A DNA stretch of 64,000 bases from Nesterenkonia lutea (GTDB lineage: Bacteria > Actinomycetota > Actinomycetes > Actinomycetales > Micrococcaceae). The notes beneath the pieces are model-generated. The model had not been told where the DNA came from. It made no database searches and saw only the letters and a program-made list of their open reading frames with translations. Made by a program: the position numbers and the translations under genes. Positions 7,420-16,367 of this stretch are shown here, one piece after another. How positions within the stretch are numbered: the first letter of the stretch is position 1; every line of letters begins with the position of its first letter. The stretch spans positions 372,001 through 436,000 of the forward strand of contig NZ_JADBED010000001.1 in NCBI RefSeq assembly GCF_014873955.1, given 5' to 3'.

Positions 7420-10400
7420 TTAGAGCAGTGGCCAACCGGTAAGAAGCTCTTCAATCTCATCCTGTAGATCTATGGTGCGACGTATAGCGTTCACGGTCTT
7501 TACGAGGTGTTCCATCTCGCTGAAGGTCAGCACGTCCCCCTTTCGCGCATCTAGCCATTTCTTGAGGACTTGGTGGCCTCCAACCTCGAACCGCCACACG
7601 TCCTCGTCGACCCCTGGCAAAAGCTGAGGACCACCGTCCTGACCTCCATCCAAGTTGATTACGACCTGACCTTGGTCAGTAACCTCTTCGCCCGGAACCC
7701 ATCGCTGCCCGGCTGGAATGGCGTCCACCGTGTTGGTGCCTCTTGTGGGCCCTCCTGTCGCGCCTGTGTCTAAGCCCTTGGCCTTCAGCATATGAAGGTC
7801 CACCAAGTTGGCTCCAAACTCGCAGACTAATCTGAACCTCGTAATGTCAGAGGTGATTGGAATACGAGGATAATCAGAACGCAGGAAGTTGCCGTAGCGG
7901 ACGCGGTAGGTCCGCGAGTGCACGACCCCGTAGACGTAGTCGAGGACATCGCGAGGCCCTATGGTAGACGTCAAGTCACCCCTGTCCTTATCTACCGGGT
8001 CTAATCCGAGGTTCTCTTTCAGAAGTACCTTGAATTGTGGGCCGATGTTGGCATTTCGGCGTCCGCTCAGCGCCGCGGCGGACAGAAGAGTCTCGTCGTC
8101 TTGCTCGTCGTCCGCGTAGAGCCACAGAGGAAAAAGTACGGACCCAGTCGTCGCTTCTCCGGTCTTCGTCTCCGTCATCAGGTCCGTGACTAGAAACTGG
8201 TCCTGGACACCTGACTTGTTACTGCGAGCCGATATCAGTCCAATATTTTCATCGGACAGCATGTGCTTCATTACCTCGTACTTACGCCTATCGACGACGT
8301 CGGCGTGATACACAACGTAGCGGCTATCGAAGGGCCGATAGAGTATGGGCTTGATCGAGGAGCCACGTTTGTCGTCAGCTATGAGCTTCGCTCGTCGGTC
8401 CACGAGGTCCCAGTCTGCGTTGTCGCCGGGAAGATAGTGGATCCCTTTTGACGTGACCCGTCCTTTGGTCCCGAAATACTGTCGCCGTACTTCATCATCG
8501 GATTTGGTAGTACTGCAGAAGTCTTCGAGTCTCGCTTTCAAGCGGGTCGAACGAGTATCTACAGCTAGTTCGTCGCGATGAGTCGCAATTCCCACGGAGT
8601 ACACCGGAAAGATTTCAGTGAGGGACGGAGCGTCCAGCCACTCCTCACGAGTGACCGGGTCCTCGGGCCTGAACGAGTAGAACGGTCCTACGGGAACGGA
8701 GTCTTCCCATACGGTTGTGTCCGTTGTGTTGGCGTCGAGCCAGTCGTACTTTTCTTCCCGGGAACCCCATTTATCACTGTAGTGGATCGTTGCCGGGCTC
8801 TGGTCCCCTTGGGTTTTGACAAAGATGGCAATGCAAACGCCCTGTTGAATCTGGTCAAAAACGTTATCGTCCACGCCTCCGTCAGGGTTGCTGTCCCGCC
8901 GCCGTATGCTGCCATGCAGGTCCAGTATGTAGATGTCGTTGAAGGTCTGGAGGAGACTCTGTCTCATCCCGCGGAAAGTCGGAGCGTCCAGGTAGGTGTG
9001 GTTTGTGACGTACCCTAAAACGCCATACCCCGTGGCATCGATTCGGGACTGACCGAGTCGAATGAACTTGACGTAGTCGTCCTGAAGCCACTTCGAGTTC
9101 TGCTCCTGAATAGGTGCGCCATCTACTTGATAGTAGGCAGTCAGCAACTCCCCGATGGCTGTCTTCACGGTGCGGAACCTGTTTACGCCGTTCCGGTTTG
9201 TTCCCACCAGCTCTCTGCGGGAGCTCGCGTTGGCGGACTGACCTTGATAGGGCGGGTTACCCAGCACTACCATTATCGGTTTCTGGGACTTGACTGCCGA
9301 AGCGGCATTAGCTTCATCGGAAATAAACTGTCCGAGAGGGAGAGTGCTATGCGCTTCCCCTGGATCGAGTGCGTTGGTCAGGTAAATGCCAATCCGCTCG
9401 TCAGTAGCGAAGTCGTAAGCCGCTTCTGCGCGTTCGTTCTCGGGGAGATCCTTGCCAGCAAGTTGAAGTGCAAGCTTCAGGTGCGCCACGGCATAAGGTG
9501 CCATCATGAGTTCGAAACCGTGCAGGCGCGGAAGCAGGTGCTCTTTCACGTACGCGGGCCACATGCCAGATCTCCCCTGTGACATGAAGCGTTCGCGTAT
9601 CAGGTCCACGACTTCATATAGAAAGGTTCCAGTGCCTGTGGCGGGGTCCAGCACCAAGACTTTGTGCGGTTGGTCGTCACCCGGCCCGGTCCGCGTAGTG
9701 TCTGCGATGCCTGCCGGAAGTCCGAATGACGACGCCAGAATTTTGTCGACTGATCGGACGATGTAAGAAACTATGGGCAATGGCGTGTAATACACGCCGC
9801 GGACATCTCTCAACTCGGGGTCGTATGCCCCCAAGAAGGTCTCGTAGAAGTGGACAATTGGGTCTCGCTTTTCGGCTCCGAAGTTTTTAAGGATCTGATT
9901 CATGTCTGCGTCGTTGAGCAGCTGGGCCAAGTCGTCGACAACACTGACATACGGTTCGTCTTCCAACTCGGGGCCAGTCACAACGCCGAAGAGTCGGCGA
10001 AGAAACGGGTTCGTCCGGGGGATGCTCTGAGCGGCAGTCAGGCGGGTGAAGGCAACTTCAGCATCGCTATGCTGGACCCGAGCGGCAAACAGTCCATAAG
10101 CGATCGTTTGCGACATCATGTCGGCAAAGGCTTCATCGGTCAGATCAGCTACAAGGGTTTCTTTGAAGGCCCTATGTAGCCCCGTTGTGGTTTGAGACAG
10201 ACTCTTCGCGCCCATGGCTGAGAGTATGACCTCGCGAATGAGTGCTGCGAGACGCGCCATGCGTTCAGCTAGTTTCTTCGGGGTCCTGATCTTCAGCGGG
10301 GCGGTGTCAAGGAAGTTTTGAAGGAGGACTGTTACTTCAGAGCTCGCCTCGTTGCCAAGAGTCACTTCGTTGGCGCTTACCGTTCCGAGTGTCTTCGCAG

Positions 10401-10788
10401 TTCGCAGTTCTCCTCGTACGTACCACCGGAACTCCACGTAGTCGGTAAGAATCAGGTTCTCGAATGCCCCGCGATATCGCTTTAACTGTTCCCCGCTCCG
10501 TGTGCGAGGCTTTTCTCGGTCGCTATCTCGCTCAATGATTTCTAGGGCAGCCGACCCTATGTCTTTGGCTTCGATCTTTCCTATCGAGAGCGTGCCATGC
10601 CTACGGGAGAGTTTGATGTCGTAGTCGGGTGCACCAGCTTCGCTTTGCTTCGGTTCATTCGTCGCAGTTACCTCAGAATCGAACGACTCGACTAATGCTT
10701 TCAGCGAATGTCGGTGTGAGTGCTCCGTGGAGTCGCCGGAGGCCAACGTTGCATTTAGTGCTGTGACGTACTCATCGATAGCCGGCAA
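7420..10788 (-). CDS. Single-chain restriction-modification enzyme (type ISP/IIG-like N6-adenine methylase with N-terminal nuclease)
   Basis: A 1122-residue protein. The N-terminus carries a PD-(D/E)xK nuclease pattern (Asp57, then IEAKD with Glu73 and Lys75, and QLKRY at 101-105). A gamma-class N6-adenine methyltransferase follows, with GVYYTP at 331-336, motif I DPATGTGTF at 381-389 and the catalytic NPPY at 511-514. The last 500 residues resemble the target-recognition region of type ISP enzymes. The SF2 helicase found in classical ISP enzymes such as LlaGI is absent. It should both methylate the element's host DNA and cut unmodified DNA, giving phage defence and an addiction effect. The gene stands alone, convergent with rep. 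Confidence 0.8.
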   Translation of the reverse strand: MPAIDEYVTALNATLASGDSTEHSHRHSLKALVESFDSEVTATNEPKQSEAGAPDYDIKLSRRHGTLSIGKIEAKDIGSAALEIIERDSDREKPRTRSGEQLKRYRGAFENLILTDYVEFRWYVRGELRTAKTLGTVSANEVTLGNEASSEVTVLLQNFLDTAPLKIRTPKKLAERMARLAALIREVILSAMGAKSLSQTTTGLHRAFKETLVADLTDEAFADMMSQTIAYGLFAARVQHSDAEVAFTRLTAAQSIPRTNPFLRRLFGVVTGPELEDEPYVSVVDDLAQLLNDADMNQILKNFGAEKRDPIVHFYETFLGAYDPELRDVRGVYYTPLPIVSYIVRSVDKILASSFGLPAGIADTTRTGPGDDQPHKVLVLDPATGTGTFLYEVVDLIRERFMSQGRSGMWPAYVKEHLLPRLHGFELMMAPYAVAHLKLALQLAGKDLPENERAEAAYDFATDERIGIYLTNALDPGEAHSTLPLGQFISDEANAASAVKSQKPIMVVLGNPPYQGQSANASSRRELVGTNRNGVNRFRTVKTAIGELLTAYYQVDGAPIQEQNSKWLQDDYVKFIRLGQSRIDATGYGVLGYVTNHTYLDAPTFRGMRQSLLQTFNDIYILDLHGSIRRRDSNPDGGVDDNVFDQIQQGVCIAIFVKTQGDQSPATIHYSDKWGSREEKYDWLDANTTDTTVWEDSVPVGPFYSFRPEDPVTREEWLDAPSLTEIFPVYSVGIATHRDELAVDTRSTRLKARLEDFCSTTKSDDEVRRQYFGTKGRVTSKGIHYLPGDNADWDLVDRRAKLIADDKRGSSIKPILYRPFDSRYVVYHADVVDRRKYEVMKHMLSDENIGLISARSNKSGVQDQFLVTDLMTETKTGEATTGSVLFPLWLYADDEQDDETLLSAAALSGRRNANIGPQFKVLLKENLGLDPVDKDRGDLTSTIGPRDVLDYVYGVVHSRTYRVRYGNFLRSDYPRIPITSDITRFRLVCEFGANLVDLHMLKAKGLDTGATGGPTRGTNTVDAIPAGQRWVPGEEVTDQGQVVINLDGGQDGGPQLLPGVDEDVWRFEVGGHQVLKKWLDARKGDVLTFSEMEHLVKTVNAIRRTIDLQDEIEELLTGWPLL

Positions 10789-11600
10789 TTTATCCTCTTC
10801 CGTCCAAAAGCAATTGCTGCAAACCTATCAATCGGATCAGCCCCTTTCGCTTCAGACGACCGCGCCGCTCCGAATCGAGGTCCTGCCGCTCGATAGGTGG
10901 CAGTCATGCTCACGCCGCCAGAGCAACGGTCCGTGTCCATCGTTGTTTGTAGTCCACTGGGGTCAGTCCTGGGAGCCGCTTCTGCCTGCGGCGACGGTGA
11001 TAGGTCCCCGGGATCGGCGGCTCTTGCCGCCCTTCTTCCCAAATGCACTTCACCAACAGCTGTCTCCATAGATCAGCCACGCTGTGCGGTCTGCCATCGG
11101 CTCACCAGCATCACGGGACTCATCTAAGAGGAACCGGTAGCCGCCCTTCGAATCATGACGGTGAGCGTCGGAGAGGGCATTCACGCGATGGGCGTGAACC
11201 TGCTCAACGCTGGTGACAGGATCGAGCGTCCATTGGTAGTGGAGCTGACGACCGAGCTTCAAGGCCGGCACGCCACCGCGACCGGTATCGCATCGACGGA
11301 GAGCACGTTCATGCGGGTGGAGCCATTCTCGGCAACACCTCGCCTTATTGTTCAAGGAGCCGGATCCGTTTGTGGGCTTCGCGGAGCTGGGCTGCCACGG
11401 TGCGGGTCGGGCGGGGCTCGGGGTCGTCATTGACCGCGGCTCGTCCCCGGGCAGGCTCGATCAGACGTGGCCCCTCGTTTCCTCAGACCCGGATAATCTG
11501 ACCGACACCCGTCGCTGAATCGGCCGGCGGCTACTACCGATTCGCACGAGGGGTCTGCGCGTCATCACCATTCTCTCGGTGGGCGACGACAGGAATCGCG
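10789..11600. other. Gene-poor stretch with transposase debris
   Basis: Between the restriction gene and the mobilization region there is no intact gene. Part of it is an IS3-family transposase remnant on the minus strand, annotated separately. CCCCTCGT at 11471 and ACGAGGGG at 11546 form an 8-bp inverted repeat that could be relics of IS ends. Confidence 0.5.
10910..11430 (-). pseudogene. IS3-family transposase OrfB remnant
   Basis: Two parts of an IS3-type OrfB can be read on the minus strand. An upstream part (about 11430-11060) contains RCCREWL, SVEQVHAHRVNALSDAHRH and EPMADRTAWLI, typical of the region before the DDE core. A downstream part ends in LPGLTPVDYKQRW followed by a stop at 10910-10912, the usual OrfB C-terminus. 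The catalytic core between them is deleted and the parts are not in one frame. The element is dead. Confidence 0.7.
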
Positions 11601-11618
11601 CCGTCTCAGGTTGGGGAA

Positions 11619-11786
11619 TCCAAAGGGGAGGGCGGAGCCCTATCCCCTTTGGCGAGAAGTTATCTGTCGGACTCAGCGAAGCTAGAGTACCGTACAGATA
11701 AACTACTCGCCTTTGTTCTTTGCCCCTCGATAGAATAAGATTAGATACAGCCGGAAGAGGTATTTATTCGCGGGGCAAAGAACAAA
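11619..11786 (+). promoter_or_regulatory. Candidate origin of transfer (oriT) with nested inverted repeats
   Basis: Directly upstream of the mobilization genes lie three inverted repeats. At 11619-11651, CCAAAGGGG pairs with CCCCTTTGG with an inner AGGGC/GCCCT stem. TTATCTGT at 11660 pairs with ACAGATAA at 11694. A perfect 15-bp repeat pairs 11712-11726 with 11772-11786 (GGGGCAAAGAACAAA). Such structure immediately before mobC and a relaxase gene is typical of oriT. The nick site cannot be placed. Confidence 0.5.
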
Positions 11787-11809
11787 CGAGGAAAAGAGGC
11801 CAGGCGACC

Positions 11810-12268
11810 ATGACCATTGCTGATGAGGCGCAGCCGAAGAAGGCGAGGCGTCGTCGGGCCACTTTTCCGAAGCGACTTGAGCTGCGCGTCACAGACGCTC
11901 AGCTCGCTCTGGCATTGAGTGCACGTGAGGCGGCAGAGGAGAGAACGGGAAGAAAGGTGACGCTCTCTGAAGTTCACCGGTCTGCTCTGACTGATGGATG
12001 TCGGTCTTTGATCTCTGGTCCAGCTCCTTCCACCGAGGTTTCGATCCAGGCTCTCGCTGTACTCGACGGGGTAGCTGAAGAGATGCGGCTGGTTCGAGGG
12101 GATCTCCGCAGGATCGGGCACAACGCCAATCAGCTTGCGGTACGTGCACATCACACCGGAGTCGTGGGTGACGTCAAGGATCTACTCCGGCAGCTTGTCA
12201 TTCTGGATCGACGTTTGGTCCTGATTGCACGCAAAGCCGCCCACGCGGCGTCGGGGGCAGTTAGGTGA
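11810..12268 (+). CDS. MobC-like relaxosome accessory protein
   Basis: A 152-residue basic protein starting at ATG 11810 after GAGGAAAAGAGG; an upstream in-frame start at 11720 overlaps the inverted repeats and is rejected. Residues 10-60 look like a ribbon-helix-helix region (KRLELRVTDAQLALALSAREA). The C-terminal half has the MobC signature region, RRIGHNANQLAVRAHHTG, then a leucine-rich helix. MobC proteins bind oriT and help the relaxase nick it. The gene overlaps the relaxase start (GTGA), giving coupled translation. Confidence 0.8.
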   Translation: MTIADEAQPKKARRRRATFPKRLELRVTDAQLALALSAREAAEERTGRKVTLSEVHRSALTDGCRSLISGPAPSTEVSIQALAVLDGVAEEMRLVRGDLRRIGHNANQLAVRAHHTGVVGDVKDLLRQLVILDRRLVLIARKAAHAASGAVR

Positions 12269-12852
12269 TGGCAGGATTCATGCTTCTGGCAGCCGTAGTC
12301 CTTGCGAGTCCTACTCGGAACAGTGCTGCTCTCGATGCCTACCTTCGCAATGAGAAGGAGGGTCAGATGGCGGGTGAAAGGTTCGTGGCCGCGTCTGGCA
12401 TCAACGGCGCCGTCCCCGAGTTTGCAGAGAGGCAGCGCAGGGACAACCGCAAACGGTGGGGAAAGAATGGCGCGCGTCAAGTGCTCAAGGGGGATAGAGC
12501 CGTTACCGAGGGGGAATTTGTCCAGGGATACCACGTGATCATGTCCCACGCGCGGGAAGGCATGGGGCGTCTTGACCCTAACAGCACTGAAGACTGGGAA
12601 ACTGCCCATGAGCTTGCCGTGGCACTGGCGCGTAAGGTCGCGGGGAAGGCTCGTTTCGGAACGATATACACCCAGCGCGACGGGTCGACTGGCTGTCTAC
12701 ATTCGCACCTCCACATTGATTCCATCGACAAGTTCACGGGCCGCTCGTTCGATTCGTCTCACGTCAAGCACTCAGCCCTCGTAGAGACGACGAACCAGAT
12801 GCTCGAAGAGATGGGCTATCAGCAAGTCCTGGTGTCGACGACGCGTGAATAC
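12265..12852 (+). pseudogene. Relaxase, N-terminal part, interrupted by IS21-family insertion
   Basis: The frame starts at GTG 12265 overlapping mobC. It carries relaxase features: a tyrosine near the N-terminus (NSAALDAYLR), the YHVIMSH strand, and the HxHxH metal triad in CLHSHLHIDSID. Residue 196 is the last before the insertion; beyond it the frame reads seven foreign residues into a stop at 12871-12873. The remainder of the gene resumes at 15018 in the same register. Rejoined, the protein would be 448 residues. The N-terminal part still has the metal triad, but mobilization activity is doubtful. Confidence 0.85.
12847..12852 (+). repeat. Target-site duplication GAATAC, left copy (right copy 15012-15017)
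   Basis: GAATAC codes for Glu-Tyr in the relaxase. The second copy at 15012-15017 is in the same codon register. Deleting one copy together with the IS gives an uninterrupted reading frame: ...TTREY joined to RAKGTKARE... Confidence 0.8.
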
Positions 12853-12903
12853 TGGTCACTTAGCGACGGGTGAATTCTGGACACCCGGACCATGCTAGGA
12901 GAC

Positions 12904-14160
12904 ATGATCACTGTGGAAGATTGGGCTGAAATCCGTCGGCTACATTTTGCCGAGTCCATGCCGAAGAAGCAGATCGCTGAGAAGCTCGGGGTCTCCCGAA
13001 CCACTGTCTATAAGGCCTTGGAATCCAGTGGACCTCCGAAGTACCAGCGCGAACCTAAGGGCTCGATCGCCGACGAGTACGTCCCAGAGATCCACAAGCT
13101 GCTCAAAGACACTCCCCGGATGCCAGCGACGGTGATCGCTGAACGGATCGGGTGGGAACACTCGATGACGGTGCTCAAAGACAAGGTCCGGGAACTGCGC
13201 CCCCTCTACACCGGGGTCGATCCGGCTGACCGATTGGTCCACCGCCCTGGGGAAGCCGCTCAGTTTGATCTATGGTTCCCCGAACCTCAGATCCCGGTCG
13301 GTTTCGGACAGACCCGCACCTTGCCGGTGCTGGTGATGACCCTGACGTTCTCGAGATTCCTGACCGCCACGATGCTGCCCTCGCGGCAGTCCGGCGACCT
13401 GCTGGCCGGGATGTGGCAGCTGATCAGCGGAGTCGGAGCGGTCTCGAAGTCCTTGATCTGGGACCGTGAAGCTGCGATCGCCCCCAAGGGCAGACCGCTG
13501 CCGCCGTTGCAGGCCTTCGCGGGGACCACCGCGACGAAGATGGTGATCGCTCCACCCAGGGACCCGGAGTTCAAGGGCATGACCGAGCGCAACAACGGGT
13601 ACTTCGAGACCAGCTTCCTGCCCGGCCGATCCTTCGCTTCACCGCAAGATTTCAACACCCAGATCAGCACGTGGATCACTGGCCGGGCCAATCAGCGCAT
13701 GATCCGCAGCCTCGGGGACAGACCGGTCAACGTCCTGGGCCGAGATCTGGCGGCGATGACCGCGCTACCGCCCTCCCCACCTTCGACAGGTTTCTCGCAC
13801 CAGGTGCGTCTGGCCCGGGACTACTATCTGCGGATCGATGCGAATGACTACTCGGTGGATCCGCGGTTCATCGGTCGGTTGGTCCAGGTCACCGCGACCT
13901 TGGACCGGGTGGTGGCCGTGTGTGACGGTGAGATCGCTGCTGATCACCGGCGGTGCTGGGCCCGAGCCCAGGTGATCACAGACCCGGCTCATGTGGGCAC
14001 CGCGAAGGCCATGCGGGCTCATTACAACGACACCGTGCGCCACCAGGTGCGCGGGACCAAGGACACTGAGGTGGCCTACCGGCCGCTGAGCGTCTATGAC
14101 GAGCTTTTCGGACTCACCCACACCACGGTGCCGGCTGATGATCACAGGAGTGCCGCATGA
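12904..14160 (+). CDS. istA: IS21-family transposase IstA
   Basis: Residues 10-50 form an HTH (KKQIAEKLGVSRTTVYKAL). A DDE integrase core follows, with Asp in AQFDLWF, Asp in LIWDREAAI and Glu in FKGMTERNNGYFE. A C-terminal beta-barrel-like region follows. The ATG at 12904 is used; a start four codons earlier at 12892 is equally possible. The frame ends in an ATGA overlap with istB. Length of about 418 residues is normal for this IS21 subgroup. Nothing looks broken, so the element is probably still active. Confidence 0.92.
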   Translation: MITVEDWAEIRRLHFAESMPKKQIAEKLGVSRTTVYKALESSGPPKYQREPKGSIADEYVPEIHKLLKDTPRMPATVIAERIGWEHSMTVLKDKVRELRPLYTGVDPADRLVHRPGEAAQFDLWFPEPQIPVGFGQTRTLPVLVMTLTFSRFLTATMLPSRQSGDLLAGMWQLISGVGAVSKSLIWDREAAIAPKGRPLPPLQAFAGTTATKMVIAPPRDPEFKGMTERNNGYFETSFLPGRSFASPQDFNTQISTWITGRANQRMIRSLGDRPVNVLGRDLAAMTALPPSPPSTGFSHQVRLARDYYLRIDANDYSVDPRFIGRLVQVTATLDRVVAVCDGEIAADHRRCWARAQVITDPAHVGTAKAMRAHYNDTVRHQVRGTKDTEVAYRPLSVYDELFGLTHTTVPADDHRSAA

Positions 14161-14945
14161 GTGCCACCAGTGGTGAGAAGATCGGCTCGACCCTGGCGCA
14201 TCTGGTGAAGGTGATGAAGACTCCCACGATCGGCAGGGTCTGGGAAGACCTCGCCGAGATTGCCCGGGAGCAGGGCTGGTCCCACGAGGAATACCTCGCT
14301 GCTGTCTTGGAGCGCCAAGTCGCTGATCGAGAGGCCAACGGCACCGCTCTGCGGATCCAGACCGCGAAGTTCCCCGCGATCAAGACCCTCGAGGACTTCA
14401 ACACCGACTATCAGCCCGGCCTGCGCCGTGACGTGCTGGCTCATCTGCAGAACACGAGCTTCGTGCCCAAGGCAGAGAACGTCATCCTGCTGGGACCCCC
14501 AGGGGTGGGTAAGACTCATCTGGGCATCGGGCTAGGAATCAAGGCCTGCCAGGCCGGGTACCCGGCGCTCTTCGACACTGCTGCGGGGTGGGTCAACCGG
14601 CTCAGCGACGCGCATCAGCGCCACGGTGGTCTGGATCAGGAGCTCAAAAGGCTTCGCAGGTACCGGCTGTTGATCATTGATGAGCTCGGCTATCTGCCCT
14701 TCGATGCTGATGCGGCGAATCTGTTCTTCCAACTGGTCGCTGCCCGCTATGAACAGGGGTCTTTGCTGATCACGAGCAACCTCTCCTTCGGCAGGTGGGG
14801 TGAGATCTTCAGCGATGACACCGTCGCGGCGGCGATGATCGATCGGCTGGTCCATCACGCGGAGGTCCTCACCCTCGATGGAGAGTCCTACCGCACACGG
14901 AGCCGCCGCGAGCTCATCGAGACCACTACCTCTAGAACCCCGTAA
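14157..14945 (+). CDS. istB: IS21-family helper ATPase IstB
   Basis: A 262-residue AAA+ ATPase of the DnaC/IstB type that assists the IstA transposase in target selection. Walker A is LLGPPGVGKTHLG and Walker B is LLIIDELGYLP. Sensor residues lie in LLITSNLSFGRW and the arginine region in AAMIDRLVHHAEVL. It starts in the ATGA overlap with istA, the classical coupling of this pair. It appears intact. Confidence 0.95.
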   Translation: MSATSGEKIGSTLAHLVKVMKTPTIGRVWEDLAEIAREQGWSHEEYLAAVLERQVADREANGTALRIQTAKFPAIKTLEDFNTDYQPGLRRDVLAHLQNTSFVPKAENVILLGPPGVGKTHLGIGLGIKACQAGYPALFDTAAGWVNRLSDAHQRHGGLDQELKRLRRYRLLIIDELGYLPFDADAANLFFQLVAARYEQGSLLITSNLSFGRWGEIFSDDTVAAAMIDRLVHHAEVLTLDGESYRTRSRRELIETTTSRTP

Positions 14946-15017
14946 GGAAAACACGGCGTTCAGTTTTTACCCGTCGCTGAGTGTTCAGTTTTCGGCCGTC
15001 GTTGACACCTGGAATAC

Positions 15018-15776
15018 AGGGCTAAGGGCACCAAGGCCAGAGAGAAGACGGAAAAGTCTGAGCTCAAGGCTCTTGTGAAGCATAAGCAGTGGCAGGCCAG
15101 TGACAAGACGGTTCCGGAACCATTCTCCGTGGCCGTGCTCAAACAGCGGATCCGGGCGACCCTTGCGGATGGCAACTTCCTCAACTGGGACCAATTTGAG
15201 GAAGTTGCGATGGGATATGGCGTAGATGCAGAGCTGCGTGGAGAGGGTGGACGTGGTATCACGTATCGCATGATGCGCGACGATGGGACCGGGCGTGATG
15301 AGTGGTTGGAAGAGGGCTCAGTGGGGGACCGTAGGCGAGCGTCCAAGCTGGGAACTGAGTTCATGATGGATGCGGTCGAGCGCGCGATCCAGCAGAACGC
15401 TAGGCAGAGGGCCCTATTGCTCAACGGGGTGCGACAACCCTCAGTGCCGCCGCGTGCTGCACCGAGTCGGGTGGCGGTCCTTCTCCAGGGCATTCTGGAT
15501 GACTCTGGCGACGAGGCTGTAGCCTCGATGCAGGCACCCGGAGAGCAGCGTGGAGATGGGGAGGATCACGGCCCTGTGCAGCTCCCTATGCGCGTCTCGT
15601 GCCCTGACAGGAGGAACTCTGAGAGTCCTGAGGAGACGGAGCTTGCGCCGGCGTCTTCTGAAGCTCCTGCCCCGACGGGGTACGAGCAGCACCGTCAGCA
15701 GTTGACGCAGCGTCTGGCTGCCAAGGGGCTGAGGGAGGAGCTGGATTCTCATGGTCCGGAGTTCGGCTGGAATTAG
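15018..15776 (+). pseudogene. Relaxase, C-terminal part (continuation of the gene beginning at 12265)
   Basis: The frame is open from the right target duplication and reads RAKGTKAREKTEKSELKALV, then a charged helical region and a Pro/Glu-rich tail. It has no ribosome binding site at the junction; a GTG at 15075 could start a fragment but there is no reason to think that one is made. It has no recognisable catalytic motif, as expected for the C-terminal half of a mobilization relaxase. Its register relative to the first part is preserved. Confidence 0.8.
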
Positions 15777-15836
15777 CTCGTCCTGGAGCGAGACAGACAA
15801 CCAGTTTCGTAAGGCTAAGATCTGGTCTTGCGATAG

Positions 15837-16367
15837 CTAGCTATTGCGCTTCTCAAGCGGGTAGACCTGGTGGTTCTCGTCCCACCAAATCAGCTTGAAG
15901 AGACTCCCGGACTTGAATCCCCATAGACGTCCCGGTCCAGTTAGCCTGAACCTGAATAGTTCTTCCTCGCTGTCTTCGGTGAGCCCCTGCGCCCTGAGTC
16001 GTTCTCTAGCCTCGGCACACAGGCTGTCCAGTGGTTGACCGTGGTGTTTCCGATGTCCCCCAGAGGTCTCCTGCTCGATCTCACCCCAGGTTTTCTTGCC
16101 GCACTCTTCCAAGAACTTCAGGAGTTCGATGGTGCGTTTGGTGTCCATGTCCCAAGTCCATCCGCACGAAGAGTCCTGCGTCACGCCAGTGTCAATTTCG
16201 CGTGCAGTCCACTTGAAGAAGTTCCTGGCCGGGCGACCTTGATCGACTGCTTGAGCAGAGACGTTCTTGCCAGGAGGTCTCGCCTGGGGCAATGAAGGAA
16301 CGTGCTTGCCGGTCTCGTTGTTTTGCTGCTTCGCGAGCTTCTTTGCCGCGCGTTTACTGCCGGCCAT
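15837..16367 (-). CDS. Probable toxin of a DUF4065 (Panacea) toxin-antitoxin pair
   Basis: A 176-residue protein starting at ATG 16367, immediately after the stop codon of the DUF4065 gene, so the two are translationally coupled. The N-terminal 45 residues are basic and disordered (GSKRAAKKLAKQQ). The rest is a compact domain ending in FRLTGPGRLWGFKSGSLFKL and WWDENHQVYP. I do not recognise a named family from motifs. Panacea antitoxins are known to pair with many unrelated toxins, and the gene order antitoxin then toxin fits. It would help stabilise the integrated element. The mode of action is unknown. Confidence 0.6.
   Translation of the reverse strand: MAGSKRAAKKLAKQQNNETGKHVPSLPQARPPGKNVSAQAVDQGRPARNFFKWTAREIDTGVTQDSSCGWTWDMDTKRTIELLKFLEECGKKTWGEIEQETSGGHRKHHGQPLDSLCAEARERLRAQGLTEDSEEELFRFRLTGPGRLWGFKSGSLFKLIWWDENHQVYPLEKRNS

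Larger units (their letters stand above)
12853..15011 (+). mobile_element. IS21-family insertion sequence, about 2.16 kb
   Basis: The element carries istA and istB and splits the relaxase gene. GAATAC occurs on both sides (12847-12852 and 15012-15017) and is the likely 6-bp target duplication. Near the left end, CACTTAGCGACGGG matches the inverted CACTCAGCGACGGG near the right end (around 14975), and a further copy with CGACGG lies at the very right end, as in IS21 elements with multiple terminal repeats. The outermost ends are placed by the duplication and by restoration of the relaxase frame. They do not show a perfect TG...CA, so they could be off by a few bases. Confidence 0.85.

Noticed and set aside
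7420..10788. PglX of a BREX system
   Set aside because: No other BREX genes are near, and the N-terminal nuclease with an ISP-like C-terminal region fits a single-chain restriction enzyme better.
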